Shown here piece by piece: positions 9,047 through 17,550 of a stretch of 64,000 nt of DNA; within the stretch, counting starts at the first letter, position 1, and each line of letters begins with the position of its first letter. A program made the position numbers and the translations under genes. Source of the DNA: Bacteroidia bacterium. Lineage in GTDB: Bacteria > Bacteroidota > Ignavibacteria > UBA10030. The stretch spans positions 97,631 to 161,630 of the forward strand of contig BQML01000009.1 in the NCBI GenBank assembly GCA_022180565.1. Direction: 5' to 3'. The notes under the pieces were generated by a model. It did no database searches. It worked only from the letters and a program-made list of their open reading frames with translations, and was not told the DNA's origin.

Positions 9047-9110
9047 TGTAAAGTATTCTTGACATCCCTAATGTACGCCCTGAAACGATCGTTGTCAAGT
9101 ACTCTTGACA
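9047..9110 (-). promoter_or_regulatory. autoregulated promoter with two palindromic operators
   Basis: On the minus strand, -35 TTGACA (9098-9093), a 17-bp spacer and -10 TACATT (9075-9070) form a strong promoter for the membrane protein/Xre operon. The palindrome TGTCAAG-AGTA-CTTGACA (9093-9110) overlaps the -35 box. A second copy, TGTCAAG-AATA-CTTTACA (9047-9064), lies just past the -10. The copies are 46 bp apart. The arrangement is that of a self-repressed Xre operon. Confidence 0.7.
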
Positions 9111-9120
9111 TACCAATTTG

Positions 9121-9152
9121 CCGTTGACGAATGATCAACGGCTGGTTATATT
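9121..9152 (+). promoter_or_regulatory. promoter and palindrome upstream of the nitric oxide reductase gene
   Basis: TTGACG (9124-9129), 17 bp and TATATT (9147-9152) form a plausible promoter. The inverted repeat CCGTTGA (9121-9127) and TCAACGG (9135-9141), with a 7-bp centre, covers the -35 box and resembles a Crp/Fnr-type operator in layout, though not a consensus FNR site. Confidence 0.55.
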
Positions 9153-9208
9153 GTTTTGATCATTTCTGTCCGCTGATGAAGCATAACTCATCCTGAAGGA
9201 GGCCTGCT

Positions 9209-11434
9209 ATGCGTCGGCTCTGGTTGGCGTTTTGGATCGTGATCGTCGGATCTTTCCTGGTTCTGGGCTGGAGCGGTCTACGGATCTATCAGGAACGCCC
9301 GCCCATCCCCGACGCGGTGGTCACGCCCGAGGGGCTGGGGTTTTTGAGATCCGACAATATTCTGAACGGCCAGAACGTTTGGCAGGCCATGGGCGGGATG
9401 CAGATCGGTTCGGTGTGGGGACATGGAAGTTACGTGGCTCCCGATTGGACGGCGGACTACCTCCATCGTGAACTGGTTTTTATTCTGAACGAATGGTCCC
9501 GTGATGCCCACGGGAGAGATTACGACGCCCTCTCCGAAGCCGACCAGGCTTCTCTGAGGGCGCGTTTGCGAAGCCTCATTCGCACAAACACATACGACGT
9601 CGCCAAGCGCACAATGACGATCGATCCCGTGCGCGTTCGCGCGTTCGAGGACAATGCCGTATATTACGCCGATGTGTTCTCGAACGGGCGGGAGGCCTTC
9701 GCCATTCCGCGGGGCGCCCTTACCGATCCGGAGAAGCTTAGGGACCTGACGGCCTTCTTCTTCTGGACATCGTGGGCGGCCTCCACCAATCGCCCAGGCC
9801 AGACCCTGACCTACACGAGCAATTGGCCTCATGAACCGCTCATTGACAACGTGCCGACTGCGGACGCTGTCATTTGGACCGGCGTGAGCATCATTTTGCT
9901 CCTAGCCGGCATCGGCGGCATGGTATGGTACCACGGTGCCCAGGCCACTCGTCCAGCCGCAGCATATTTCATTCCGGATCAGGATCCTCTCCTGTTGGTC
10001 GAACCAACTCCGTCACAGAAGGCAGTGGTCAAGTACTTCTGGGTTGTCACTGGGCTCTGGATCGTTCAGATCATCATGGGCGTGATCACGGCCCATTACG
10101 CAGTGGAGGGAGACGGATTTTACGGCATTCCCTTGAGCGAGACGGTCCCTTACGTCATTACGCGCACCTGGCACATTCAGCTGGGGATCTTCTGGATTGC
10201 GACCGCATGGCTTGCAGCAGGATTGTATCTTGCACCGGTGCTTGCCGGCTTTGAGCCGAAGAGACAGCTTCTCGGCGTCAATATCCTCTTTGGCGCTCTC
10301 GTGCTGGTGGTTGCGGGATCCATGGTCGGGCAGTGGATGAGCATCCATCACCGGCTCGGAGGGGATTCCTGGTTCTACTTCGGCCACCAGGGGTATGAGT
10401 ACATCGACCTCGGGAGGATTTGGCAGATCGGCTTGTTTGCCGGACTGGTTCTATGGGTGTATCTTGTTGGCCGGGCCGTCTTGATCGCCCTGAGAAGATC
10501 GCCGGCGGAAAAACCGCTCTTGATGTTGTTCCTGATCGCGAGCATTGCCATCGGGGCCTTTTACGCGGCAGGCCTGGTCTGGGGCCAGCGTACGAATCTC
10601 GCCATCGTGGAGTACTGGCGGTGGTGGGTGGTGCATCTCTGGGTCGAGGGCTTCTTCGAAGTGTTTGCTACCGTCGTCATCGCTTACTTCTTTTCGCGGC
10701 TCAGTCTGATTCGCGTGGAGACCGCGAACCATGCCGTCATCTTCTCTTCGACGATCTTTCTCTCCGGCGGCATCATCGGTACCCTGCATCATCTCTACTT
10801 CTCAGGCACACCCACGGCCATCCTGGCCCTTGGCGCAGTGTTCAGCGCTCTTGAAGTCGTGCCCCTCGTCATCATCGGTTACGAAGCATGGGAGAATATT
10901 AGGTTGGCACGAGAGAAGGAGTGGATCAAGAAATATCGCTGGCCAATTTATTTCTTTGTTTCGGTCTCATTCTGGAACCTGGTAGGCGCCGGCCTCTTCG
11001 GCTTCATGATCAATCCTCCTATTGCATTGTACTACATGCAAGGCCTGAACACCACGCCCGTGCATGGACATACGGCTCTCTTCGGCGTGTACGGGATGCT
11101 CGGGATCGGACTGATGCTGTTCTGCCTCCGCGTTCTTTGGGTGAAGGAGGAATGGAAAGAGGGATTGCTGAAGTTCTCCTTCTGGTCCCTGAACATCGGC
11201 TTGATGGCAATGGCTGTGATGAGCCTGCTTCCGGTGGGATTATATCAGACCTGGGCGTCCGTCGAGCACGGCTACTGGTATGCCAGGTCGGCCGAACTTT
11301 TCGAGCAGCCGGTGATGAGCGTGCTGAAGTGGCTCCGCGTGCCGGGCGACACCGTATTCGCTTTGGGGGCGGCGGCACTCACGCTATTCGTGATCGGGCT
11401 GGTGACCGGTTTTTCGCTGAAGCGCAAGACATAA
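9209..11434 (+). CDS. norB: quinol-dependent nitric oxide reductase, fused single-subunit NorB
   Basis: A 741-residue member of the heme-copper oxidase superfamily that reduces nitric oxide to nitrous oxide in the membrane using quinol. It has an N-terminal helix (LWLAFWIVIVGSFLVLGWSG), a large periplasmic domain (WGHGSYVAPDWTADYLHREL, about residues 70-210) as in qNor, then about twelve transmembrane helices. Histidine ligands appear in TWHIQLGIFWIATAW, WVVHLWVEGFFEVFATV, GTLHHLYFSG and VHGHTALFGVYGMLG. AAGGAGG precedes the ATG by 6-7 bases. The length fits single-subunit qNor. It is divergent from the Xre operon; a Crp/Fnr-type regulator gene lies two genes downstream. It could serve denitrification or NO detoxification. 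Confidence 0.95.
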   Translation: MRRLWLAFWIVIVGSFLVLGWSGLRIYQERPPIPDAVVTPEGLGFLRSDNILNGQNVWQAMGGMQIGSVWGHGSYVAPDWTADYLHRELVFILNEWSRDAHGRDYDALSEADQASLRARLRSLIRTNTYDVAKRTMTIDPVRVRAFEDNAVYYADVFSNGREAFAIPRGALTDPEKLRDLTAFFFWTSWAASTNRPGQTLTYTSNWPHEPLIDNVPTADAVIWTGVSIILLLAGIGGMVWYHGAQATRPAAAYFIPDQDPLLLVEPTPSQKAVVKYFWVVTGLWIVQIIMGVITAHYAVEGDGFYGIPLSETVPYVITRTWHIQLGIFWIATAWLAAGLYLAPVLAGFEPKRQLLGVNILFGALVLVVAGSMVGQWMSIHHRLGGDSWFYFGHQGYEYIDLGRIWQIGLFAGLVLWVYLVGRAVLIALRRSPAEKPLLMLFLIASIAIGAFYAAGLVWGQRTNLAIVEYWRWWVVHLWVEGFFEVFATVVIAYFFSRLSLIRVETANHAVIFSSTIFLSGGIIGTLHHLYFSGTPTAILALGAVFSALEVVPLVIIGYEAWENIRLAREKEWIKKYRWPIYFFVSVSFWNLVGAGLFGFMINPPIALYYMQGLNTTPVHGHTALFGVYGMLGIGLMLFCLRVLWVKEEWKEGLLKFSFWSLNIGLMAMAVMSLLPVGLYQTWASVEHGYWYARSAELFEQPVMSVLKWLRVPGDTVFALGAAALTLFVIGLVTGFSLKRKT

Positions 11435-11445
11435 CGAGAGCCGCC

Positions 11446-12249
11446 GTGAGCGACGGTTTTCAGCGACTCCTCTTCTCCCTTGCAGCCCGTTCCGGCATCC
11501 ATGGGAAACTGCGCATGCTTTCCCGCGGCGGAAACACAAGGGCGGAACTCCTCCGTGCCGCGATCCGTTCCACCGAGCTCAGGGAGTTATCTGCCCTTGA
11601 ACGCGAGTGGGTTCAGAATATCGAGCGGCTTCGCTCCTCCCTCGCATCGTCACAGACCGTTGTGAAACTTGCCGGCTATGGTGCCGACCCAACGGTGACG
11701 GTCAGAACCGTCGGTCAAATTTGTCGGAGTTCAGCAGTTTCATCCGTCTGGGGGCTTTTCCTCTTTAACCTTGTCCGACGGTTTCGCCCTGCGTCCTGCG
11801 TCGAACTGGGAACATCCTTGGCAATTTCCGCGTCGTTCTTGGGAGCGGCGTGTGAACTTAACGGGCACGGCCATGTCACGACGCTTGAGGGCGATCCCGC
11901 GCTGGCCTCACTGGCTGTACAGAATTTCACGACGTTGGGTTTTTCCCGTCTTTCCGTTGTCCAAGGCCCTTTTGAGGAAACGCTGCCCGTAGTGCTGAGC
12001 CGCAACGCCCCGGTCGACTTCGCGTTCATTGATGGCAATCACGACGAGGAAGCCACGAAGAGGTACTTCAACGAAGTTCGCATCCACCTCTCTCCCACCG
12101 GACTGATCGTGTTCGACGACATTCTCTGGTCCAAAGGAGTGTCCAGAGCCTGGAAGGACATCAGCGGGAACGCATTGCCATCCCTGGCCATGAGTTTTGG
12201 GAGAATGGGCGTGTATCTGGAGAATGGCGGATTGAAGATTGATGTTTGA
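11446..12249 (+). CDS. class I SAM-dependent methyltransferase
   Basis: A 267-residue protein with a C-terminal Rossmann-type methyltransferase domain of the Methyltransf_24 type. The SAM motif is SCVELGTSLAISASFLGAAC, the acidic end of strand 2 is VTTLEGDP, the post-I motif is DFAFIDGNHDEEATKRYF and GLIVFDDI follows. The N-terminal 90 residues are Arg-rich and helical. I chose the GTG at 11446, 11 bases after the norB stop; longer frames would overlap norB. The last 8 bases overlap the Crp-family gene, so the two are probably co-transcribed. The substrate is unknown. Confidence 0.8.
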   Translation: MSDGFQRLLFSLAARSGIHGKLRMLSRGGNTRAELLRAAIRSTELRELSALEREWVQNIERLRSSLASSQTVVKLAGYGADPTVTVRTVGQICRSSAVSSVWGLFLFNLVRRFRPASCVELGTSLAISASFLGAACELNGHGHVTTLEGDPALASLAVQNFTTLGFSRLSVVQGPFEETLPVVLSRNAPVDFAFIDGNHDEEATKRYFNEVRIHLSPTGLIVFDDILWSKGVSRAWKDISGNALPSLAMSFGRMGVYLENGGLKIDV

Positions 12250-12823
12250 CCTTTTGCGCGCGCATATCGGGAAGCGGATCAAGTTGACGGATGACGAGTT
12301 CCGCCGGTGTACGGCGTATTTCACGCAGAAAAAGATCCGGAAGAGGCAGTTTCTGCTCCAAGAAGGCGAAGTATGCCGCGACATCGCGTTTGTCACCGGC
12401 GGATGTTTGCGGGCGTACACCGTTGACCACAAAGGAAACGAGCATGTCATCCAGTTTGCCGTGCCTGATTGGTGGATCTCGGACCTGGCCAGCTACCTGG
12501 GCGGTTCCCCGGCCATGCAGTCCATCGACGCCCTCCAAGACTCCAAGGTTCTTCTCCTGGATCGCTCTGCCCGCGATGAGTTGCTCAATGCTGTCCCCGC
12601 GCTCGAGAGGTTCTTTCGTCTTCTTCTGGAAGCCAACTACATTGCCACCCATCGGCGCATTCAGGATTCGCTCAGCGCCTCTGCCGAAGAGCGCTATTTG
12701 ACCTTTATTGCAACCTATCCCGATCTTTCTGAACAGATCCCCCAGGCGCAGATTGCCTCTTATCTTGGGATCACGCCTCAATCTCTGAGCCGGATCCGTC
12801 GCGAGCTCATGCGGAGCCGGTGA
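12242..12823 (+). CDS. Crp/Fnr family transcriptional regulator
   Basis: A 193-residue protein with an N-terminal cyclic-nucleotide-like sensor barrel (FLLQEGEVCRDIAFVTGGCL, HVIQFAVPDWWISDLASYL) and a C-terminal winged helix with recognition region QAQIASYLGITPQSLSRIRR. There is no FNR-type cysteine cluster at the N-terminus, and no complete cAMP-binding signature, so the ligand is not predictable. The start ATG at 12242 overlaps the methyltransferase stop by 8 bases. The nearby norB and yceI genes are candidate targets; that link is only positional. Confidence 0.88.
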   Translation: MFDLLRAHIGKRIKLTDDEFRRCTAYFTQKKIRKRQFLLQEGEVCRDIAFVTGGCLRAYTVDHKGNEHVIQFAVPDWWISDLASYLGGSPAMQSIDALQDSKVLLLDRSARDELLNAVPALERFFRLLLEANYIATHRRIQDSLSASAEERYLTFIATYPDLSEQIPQAQIASYLGITPQSLSRIRRELMRSR

Positions 12824-12972
12824 AGGAAGCACCCTCCCCTGCACCTTCGAAAACGTTATCCTGTGGTAATGTTATTTCTTACCCTCTGTGAATGCGCCGA
12901 GGGACGGCCGGATGTATATTGGATTGTCCTTCATACAGAATCCAACAGAATTTCAAGACAAAGGAGTCAGTC

Positions 12973-13518
12973 ATGGCACAATGGAAGATCGATTCGGCGC
13001 ATTCCGAAGTCAGTTTTAAGGTCAAGCATCTTGTCGTTTCCACCGTGATAGGGCGGTTCGACAAGTTCGATGCGATGATCGAGGCCGGACAGGATGATTT
13101 CAGCGATGCAAAGATCACGTTCGAAGCCGACGTTACGAGCATTCGGACGAACAATGAACAGAGGGACGGGCATTTGAAGTCTCCTGACTTCTTCGACGCT
13201 GCACGTTTTCCCAAGATCAGGTTCGAGTCCGCGTCGATCGAACGCGTGTCCGATTACGAGCTGAGGGTCACAGGCGATCTGACCATTCGCGGAACGACGA
13301 AACGCGTGACGCTGGATGTTCTGTACAACGGCACTGTTGCGGGGTTCGGCGGAGGCATGCAGGTGGCGGGATTCGAGATTGCGGGGAGGATCAACCGCTT
13401 CGATTTCGGTCTCCAATGGAACGCCTTGACCGAGACCGGAGGCGTCGTGGTCAGCAACGAAGTTCGGATCGAAATCCACGCCGAGTTCGTCAAAGTACAA
13501 GAACTGGTTGATGCCTGA
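12973..13518 (+). CDS. YceI family protein
   Basis: A 181-residue lipocalin-like polyisoprenoid-binding YceI protein. It starts MAQWKIDSAHSEVSFKVKHL, contains the family stretch DGHLKSPDFFDAARFPKIRF and VTGDLTIRGTTKRVTLDV, and ends in INRFDFGLQWNALTETGG. AAAGGAG sits 7 bases before the ATG at 12973, which I preferred to an upstream in-frame ATG. There is no signal peptide, so it is a cytoplasmic variant. Physiological roles are poorly defined. It is followed by a clear hairpin terminator. Confidence 0.93.
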   Translation: MAQWKIDSAHSEVSFKVKHLVVSTVIGRFDKFDAMIEAGQDDFSDAKITFEADVTSIRTNNEQRDGHLKSPDFFDAARFPKIRFESASIERVSDYELRVTGDLTIRGTTKRVTLDVLYNGTVAGFGGGMQVAGFEIAGRINRFDFGLQWNALTETGGVVVSNEVRIEIHAEFVKVQELVDA

Positions 13519-13545
13519 CGCGTCGACCGCGCGGATAATCTCTCG

Positions 13546-13579
13546 CGGCCCGGAAGACCCTCGTCCTCCGGGCCGTTTT
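13546..13579 (+). terminator. intrinsic terminator after yceI
   Basis: CGGCCCGGA (13546-13554) pairs with TCCGGGCCG (13567-13575) across a 12-base loop, followed by TTTT. Confidence 0.85.
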
Positions 13580-13628
13580 CGTTCTAAGGAAGTTTGCATC
13601 CGGAGACAACCTGTTGTATCTTGCCGTC

Positions 13629-13952
13629 ATGAAGCCGATTGACCATACCCCCCTTCACGAAGAGACAATCTGGTATCCGGATCATCTGACCGAGTACCTT
13701 AATCGCTGGTTTGCCACGTATGAGCAGGCCAGAGATTCGCTTGAGCGCGAGGGCGGATACCTGTTCCCGTACAAGCATCATTTCTTCGTGTGCGACTGGG
13801 GTGCCGTTAAGGCCATGGGTCTGGATCCTCAGGATCCCGACTGGAGACTCATTGGATTCGATTGTGCGCGTCCGGCCGACCGTACGGCCTATGGGAGGCT
13901 GAAAGAAGCGAGGATTGTCGCCTGTGCGCGCGAGCGAGCACGCAAGATCTGA
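13629..13952 (+). CDS. conserved hypothetical protein, 107 aa
   Basis: A small soluble protein beginning MKPIDHTPLHEETIWYPDHL, with an aromatic-rich core (YLFPYKHHFFVCDWGAV) and ending CARERARKI. I do not recognise a family. The ATG at 13629 is preferred to an in-frame TTG five codons earlier. It lies alone, just after the yceI terminator and before the DUF1801 gene on the same strand. Codon use is like that of its neighbours, and the composition (no low-complexity bias, a His/Trp/Tyr-rich core) supports a real gene. Confidence 0.6.
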   Translation: MKPIDHTPLHEETIWYPDHLTEYLNRWFATYEQARDSLEREGGYLFPYKHHFFVCDWGAVKAMGLDPQDPDWRLIGFDCARPADRTAYGRLKEARIVACARERARKI

Positions 13953-14018
13953 ACGAGAGCGCGGGAGTTTGGGGCTCGATCTATAGAAAAAGCGCCTTTC
14001 ACAACGAAGAGAGGAACA

Positions 14019-14444
14019 ATGGCGGAAGCAACGCTGAAAACCAGGAAGAACAAGAGGAGCGTCGCCGCGTTCGTAAATGCAATCAAGGATCCCGTGCGGC
14101 GGGAGGAATGTCGGAAAGTTCTGAAGCTGATGAGGACTGCCACAGGCGCAAGACCTGCGATGTGGGGACCGACGATCGTTGGCTTCGGATCGTATCACTA
14201 CCGGTATGCGTCGGGCCGCGAGGGCGATTGGTTTCTGACGGGGTTCTCGCCCCGCAAGAGCGCCCTGACGATCTACATCATGGCCGGCCTGCGTAACTAC
14301 AGGCCGCTTCTGAAGAGCCTGGGACGACACAGCATCGGTTCTTCCTGCTTGTATATCAGATCCCTCGAAAACATCGACATGAAGGTGCTGGATAAGCTCG
14401 TAAAGCAGTCGGTGAGGGATTTAAGAAAGAGGAAGGAGGGGTGA
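14019..14444 (+). CDS. DUF1801 domain protein
   Basis: A 141-residue protein of the DUF1801 (YdhG-like) fold. VAAFVNAIKDPVRREECRKV is followed by RPAMWGPTIVGFGSYHYRYA, FLTGFSPRKSALTIYIM and SSCLYIRSLENIDMKVLDKL. Members are small alpha/beta proteins of unsettled function; some relatives are described as iron-chaperone-like. GAGAGGAAC precedes the ATG. A lipoprotein gene starts 6 bases after its stop, so the two are probably one transcript. Confidence 0.88.
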   Translation: MAEATLKTRKNKRSVAAFVNAIKDPVRREECRKVLKLMRTATGARPAMWGPTIVGFGSYHYRYASGREGDWFLTGFSPRKSALTIYIMAGLRNYRPLLKSLGRHSIGSSCLYIRSLENIDMKVLDKLVKQSVRDLRKRKEG

Positions 14445-14450
14445 AACCCC

Positions 14451-14924
14451 GTGGCTCGAACGTTGATCCTCATCGGCGCAATGGTATTGCTTGTCGGATG
14501 CTCAGGTGGATCAATAGAAAGCAGGCTGACACCGGTTCAGCGCGATGCATTGCATGATTTCCTGGCTGATCATTCCAAGGCCGAGATTCTGGAAACGTCC
14601 GACTGCACAAGTCCGCTTCTCGATCAGTACCTCGCAACGCATTCCCTGTACCTTCCCTATTACGCCGAAGCCGACTTCAACGGCGACGGCAACCTTGATT
14701 TTGTGATTGCCACCAGCACGGCGGGTGCGTACGATCTGTGGCTGTTCCTTGGCACGGGCGCGGGGTACAGGACGCCCCAGAGTTTCGCCACTTTTTCCTC
14801 CCTGCCGAAGTGGGGAATGATCGTCAAAGGCAACCGATTGTTTGTGGGCGCCCTCGACGAGAGCGAGGGACGAACCTATGCCTGGAACGCTCAAGCAGAC
14901 AGACTGGTGGTCATGGGGCGGTGA
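14451..14924 (+). CDS. predicted lipoprotein with EF-hand-like loop
   Basis: A 157-residue protein starting at GTG with a lipoprotein signal ARTLILIGAMVLLVGCSGGS, the lipobox cysteine being about residue 17. The mature part contains EADFNGDGNLDFVIATS, an FG-GAP or EF-hand-like calcium loop, and shows strand-rich sequence to the C-terminus (YAWNAQADRLVVMGR). It is probably anchored in the outer or inner membrane on the periplasmic side. The function is unknown. It follows the DUF1801 gene with 6 bases between them. Confidence 0.75.
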   Translation: MARTLILIGAMVLLVGCSGGSIESRLTPVQRDALHDFLADHSKAEILETSDCTSPLLDQYLATHSLYLPYYAEADFNGDGNLDFVIATSTAGAYDLWLFLGTGAGYRTPQSFATFSSLPKWGMIVKGNRLFVGALDESEGRTYAWNAQADRLVVMGR

Positions 14925-14999
14925 AGGGACCCTTGAATGCTGAAAAAGAAAAACTCGAAGGAACGGGGGTTGATTCTTCCATTTTTTTCTTTACCTTAT

Positions 15000-15019
15000 A
15001 ACTGAACGATTGCTCAGTT
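15000..15019 (+). promoter_or_regulatory. ArsR/SmtB-type metal-sensor operator
   Basis: The perfect inverted repeat AACTGA-N8-TCAGTT contains TGAACGATTGCTCA, which closely resembles the SmtB/CadC class operator (TGAAC...YTCA). It lies over the presumed start of transcription and touches the proposed start codon of the repressor gene. Confidence 0.75.
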
Positions 15020-15368
15020 GTTTGTGAAAGCACATTCCCATCATCACGCCTCTGCCGTGCGCGCAGCGAGGAGGGGTCTCGCCGATCGCGAGACCGTCTT
15101 CGGGCTCGCAGAAACCTTCAAGGTTTTGAGCGATCCCACCCGGCTCACAATCGTCCTTGCCCTGCAGCGCAGTGAGCTCTGCGTCCTCGACATTGCCTCA
15201 CTGCTCGGCGTGAGTGAGTCGGCCGTCTCTCACCAGATGCGTCTGCTCAAGGCCCTAAGGCTTGTCAAGCACCGCAAAGAAGGCAAGATGGTGTTCTACT
15301 CGCTCGACGACGAGCACATCGAAGATCTCATTCGCGTGGCCCAGCGCCACGTGGGCGAACGACGTTGA
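15018..15368 (+). CDS. ArsR/SmtB family zinc-sensing repressor
   Basis: A 116-residue winged-helix metal sensor. ELCVLDIASLLGVSESAVSH followed by QMRLLKALRLVKHRKEGK is the DNA-recognition region. The alpha-5 metal site of zinc sensors is intact: LDDEHIEDLIRVAQRHVGE gives Asp, His, His and Glu at spacings 0, +2, +13 and +16, matching SmtB/ZiaR. The N-terminus is His-rich (KAHSHHHA), another ligand source. The start is uncertain: TTG at 15018, or GTG at 15024. The gene overlaps its own operator and is followed after 13 bases by a zinc-type P1B ATPase, which it presumably represses until zinc, cadmium or lead binds. Confidence 0.92.
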   Translation: MFVKAHSHHHASAVRAARRGLADRETVFGLAETFKVLSDPTRLTIVLALQRSELCVLDIASLLGVSESAVSHQMRLLKALRLVKHRKEGKMVFYSLDDEHIEDLIRVAQRHVGERR

Positions 15369-15381
15369 TCCCATCGGCACC

Positions 15382-17487
15382 ATGACTTCCAAGATATCCA
15401 CGTTTCATGTTTCCGGACTCTGCTGTGCCGCCGAAGAGGCAATCATTCGAAAGCGTTTGCTGGCGCAGAAGGGAGTTCATGACCTCACGGTGCATATCGT
15501 CACCAAGAAGGTCGAGGTCCGGCATTCGTGCTCGGAGACCGAGATCCTCCGTTCTCTCCGGGAGATCGGGCTCCCGGCGACACGGCATGCACAACCCGGC
15601 GGGGACCCAAACCTCCGCTCCCTGCTCATTTCTACCTTTGCCGGCATCGCCCTGTTTGGCGTCGGGATGATTTTCTCCGCGCTCGGCGACTACGATGGGT
15701 TGTCCGTCGGGGCCTACCTCGGTGCGATCGCCGCCTCCGGCTGGCGCGTCGCCCTCCGTGCAGCGAAGTCGGTCCAGAGACTTTCCCTCGACATGAATTT
15801 CCTCATGGCCGCAGCGGTCATCGGGGCGATCGCGATAGGCGAATATGCAGAAGGGGCGGCGGTCATCGTTCTCTTCGCCGTTTCTCTCCTTCTCGAATCG
15901 CTCGCAACCGACCGCAGCAGAAAGGCGATCGAGTCGCTGATGAGGATCTCCCCTCCCACCGCCACCGTACGGGACGGCACGCGGGAGACCGTGGTTCCGG
16001 TGGAGAGCGTCTCTGTGAATCAAACCGTCATTATTCGTCCGGGCGATCGGGTTCCGCTCGACGGCACGATTGTCTCCGGGAGTTCCACGATCGATCAGTC
16101 GGCTATCACCGGAGAGTCGCTTCCGGTCGCAAAGAACCCCGGCGACCCGGTGTTTGCCGGCTCACTGAATCAGCGGGGCGTCCTTGACGTTCGCGTGACC
16201 AAGGCCGCGGGGGACTCGACCATCGCCCGGATTGTCCAGTTGATCGAGGAGGCTCAGGGCAATAAGGCGCCGTCACAGACGTTTGTCGAACGCTTCGCCC
16301 GCATCTACACACCGGCAGTGTTCGCCCTTGCGCTGGGGGTCGCGTTCCTGCCCCCGCTCATGCTGAACGGAGAATTCGCGACATGGTTTTACCGCGCGCT
16401 CGTCCTGCTGGTCATCGCCTGTCCTTGCGCTCTCGTGATCTCCACACCGGTCAGTGTCATCAATGCGCTGACGCGCGCAGCACGGAACGGCATTCTGATC
16501 AAAGGCGGGGTTCATCTGGAACACCTTGCCGGTATGCGAACCCTGGCATTCGACAAAACAGGTACGGTTACTACCGGAGAAGCCGCTGTCACCGATATCG
16601 TCAGCCTCGATTCCCTTCCGCCGGAGGATATCCTTCGCATCGCGGCCGCCTTAGAGGCCAATTCCGAGCATCACCTTGCGGATGCGTTCCTGAGGAAAGC
16701 CGAGGCGGACGGGATTCCGGTCCGCAGATCGGACGTGAAAGATTTTGAGGCGATTCCCGGCAAAGGGGTCCGGGCACAGATAGAAGGCATGCACTACGCG
16801 TTGGGCAATCATCCGTTGGTGGAGGAGCTGGGCATGTGCAGTCCGACCGTCGAGGCGATCCTGGACCGACTCGAACGCCAGGGAAAGACAGTGGTGGTTT
16901 TGACTTCTCACCGCGGTCCCGTGGGAGTGATCGGAATTGCCGATCGGGTGCGGAAGGAAAGCGCGGACGTCGTTAGAGAGTTAAGGAACCTCGGGATTGC
17001 TCGAATTGTGCTCTTGACTGGAGACAACCGCGGCACAGCCGAGGCCGTCGGGGCGTTCCTGGGGACCGATGAGGTTCTGTCCGAACTTCTCCCCCACCAG
17101 AAACTCGACGCGGTGCGGGAATTGCGTTCGCGGTTCGGAACAACAGCCATGGTCGGCGACGGAATCAACGATGCGCCTGCACTCGCCGCCGCGGACGTGG
17201 GGATTGCCATGGGCGGCATTGGATCGGACACGGCTCTGGAGACGGCTGACGTGGTGTTGATGTCGGATGATCTTCGGAACATTCCGTTCGGCGTCCGTCT
17301 GGGAAGGCGCGCGCTAAGAATTATCAAGCAAAACATCGGCATAGCGCTTGCGACAAAGGCTGTATTTCTGGTCCTTGGCGTTCTCGGCATGACGAGTCTC
17401 TGGCTGGCAATTCTGGCCGACGACGGCGCCACGCTGGCGGTAATTCTCAACAGTCTGCGATTGCTGAGGGCGAAATCAGAAGGTTGA
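15382..17487 (+). CDS. P1B-type heavy-metal exporting ATPase (Zn/Cd/Pb)
   Basis: A 701-residue cation-exporting ATPase. It has an N-terminal metal-binding domain with FHVSGLCCAAEEAI (residues 8-21), transmembrane helices, the TGES actuator loop (SAITGESLPVAK), the intramembrane CPC site in IACPCALVIST, the phosphorylation motif AFDKTGTVTTGE, the nucleotide domain, the hinge VGDGINDAPAL and a final helix ADDGATLAVILNSLRLL. The Asp of that helix marks the zinc/cadmium/lead subgroup. The usual SEHP motif reads SEHHLADA, with Pro replaced by His. The ATG at 15382 is 13 bases after the ArsR gene, and the frame upstream of it is an overlap shadow. Confidence 0.95.
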   Translation: MTSKISTFHVSGLCCAAEEAIIRKRLLAQKGVHDLTVHIVTKKVEVRHSCSETEILRSLREIGLPATRHAQPGGDPNLRSLLISTFAGIALFGVGMIFSALGDYDGLSVGAYLGAIAASGWRVALRAAKSVQRLSLDMNFLMAAAVIGAIAIGEYAEGAAVIVLFAVSLLLESLATDRSRKAIESLMRISPPTATVRDGTRETVVPVESVSVNQTVIIRPGDRVPLDGTIVSGSSTIDQSAITGESLPVAKNPGDPVFAGSLNQRGVLDVRVTKAAGDSTIARIVQLIEEAQGNKAPSQTFVERFARIYTPAVFALALGVAFLPPLMLNGEFATWFYRALVLLVIACPCALVISTPVSVINALTRAARNGILIKGGVHLEHLAGMRTLAFDKTGTVTTGEAAVTDIVSLDSLPPEDILRIAAALEANSEHHLADAFLRKAEADGIPVRRSDVKDFEAIPGKGVRAQIEGMHYALGNHPLVEELGMCSPTVEAILDRLERQGKTVVVLTSHRGPVGVIGIADRVRKESADVVRELRNLGIARIVLLTGDNRGTAEAVGAFLGTDEVLSELLPHQKLDAVRELRSRFGTTAMVGDGINDAPALAAADVGIAMGGIGSDTALETADVVLMSDDLRNIPFGVRLGRRALRIIKQNIGIALATKAVFLVLGVLGMTSLWLAILADDGATLAVILNSLRLLRAKSEG

Positions 17488-17550
17488 CTTTCTTCGTGTT
17501 TTTCGCTATTTTAGTTTTTCAACGGAATCAGAAACCAATCAGGTTCTCAC

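Noticed and set aside
10921..11445. N-terminal extension of the methyltransferase frame into norB
   Set aside because: It overlaps the conserved C-terminus of norB and lacks family similarity; the GTG at 11446 gives a normal length.
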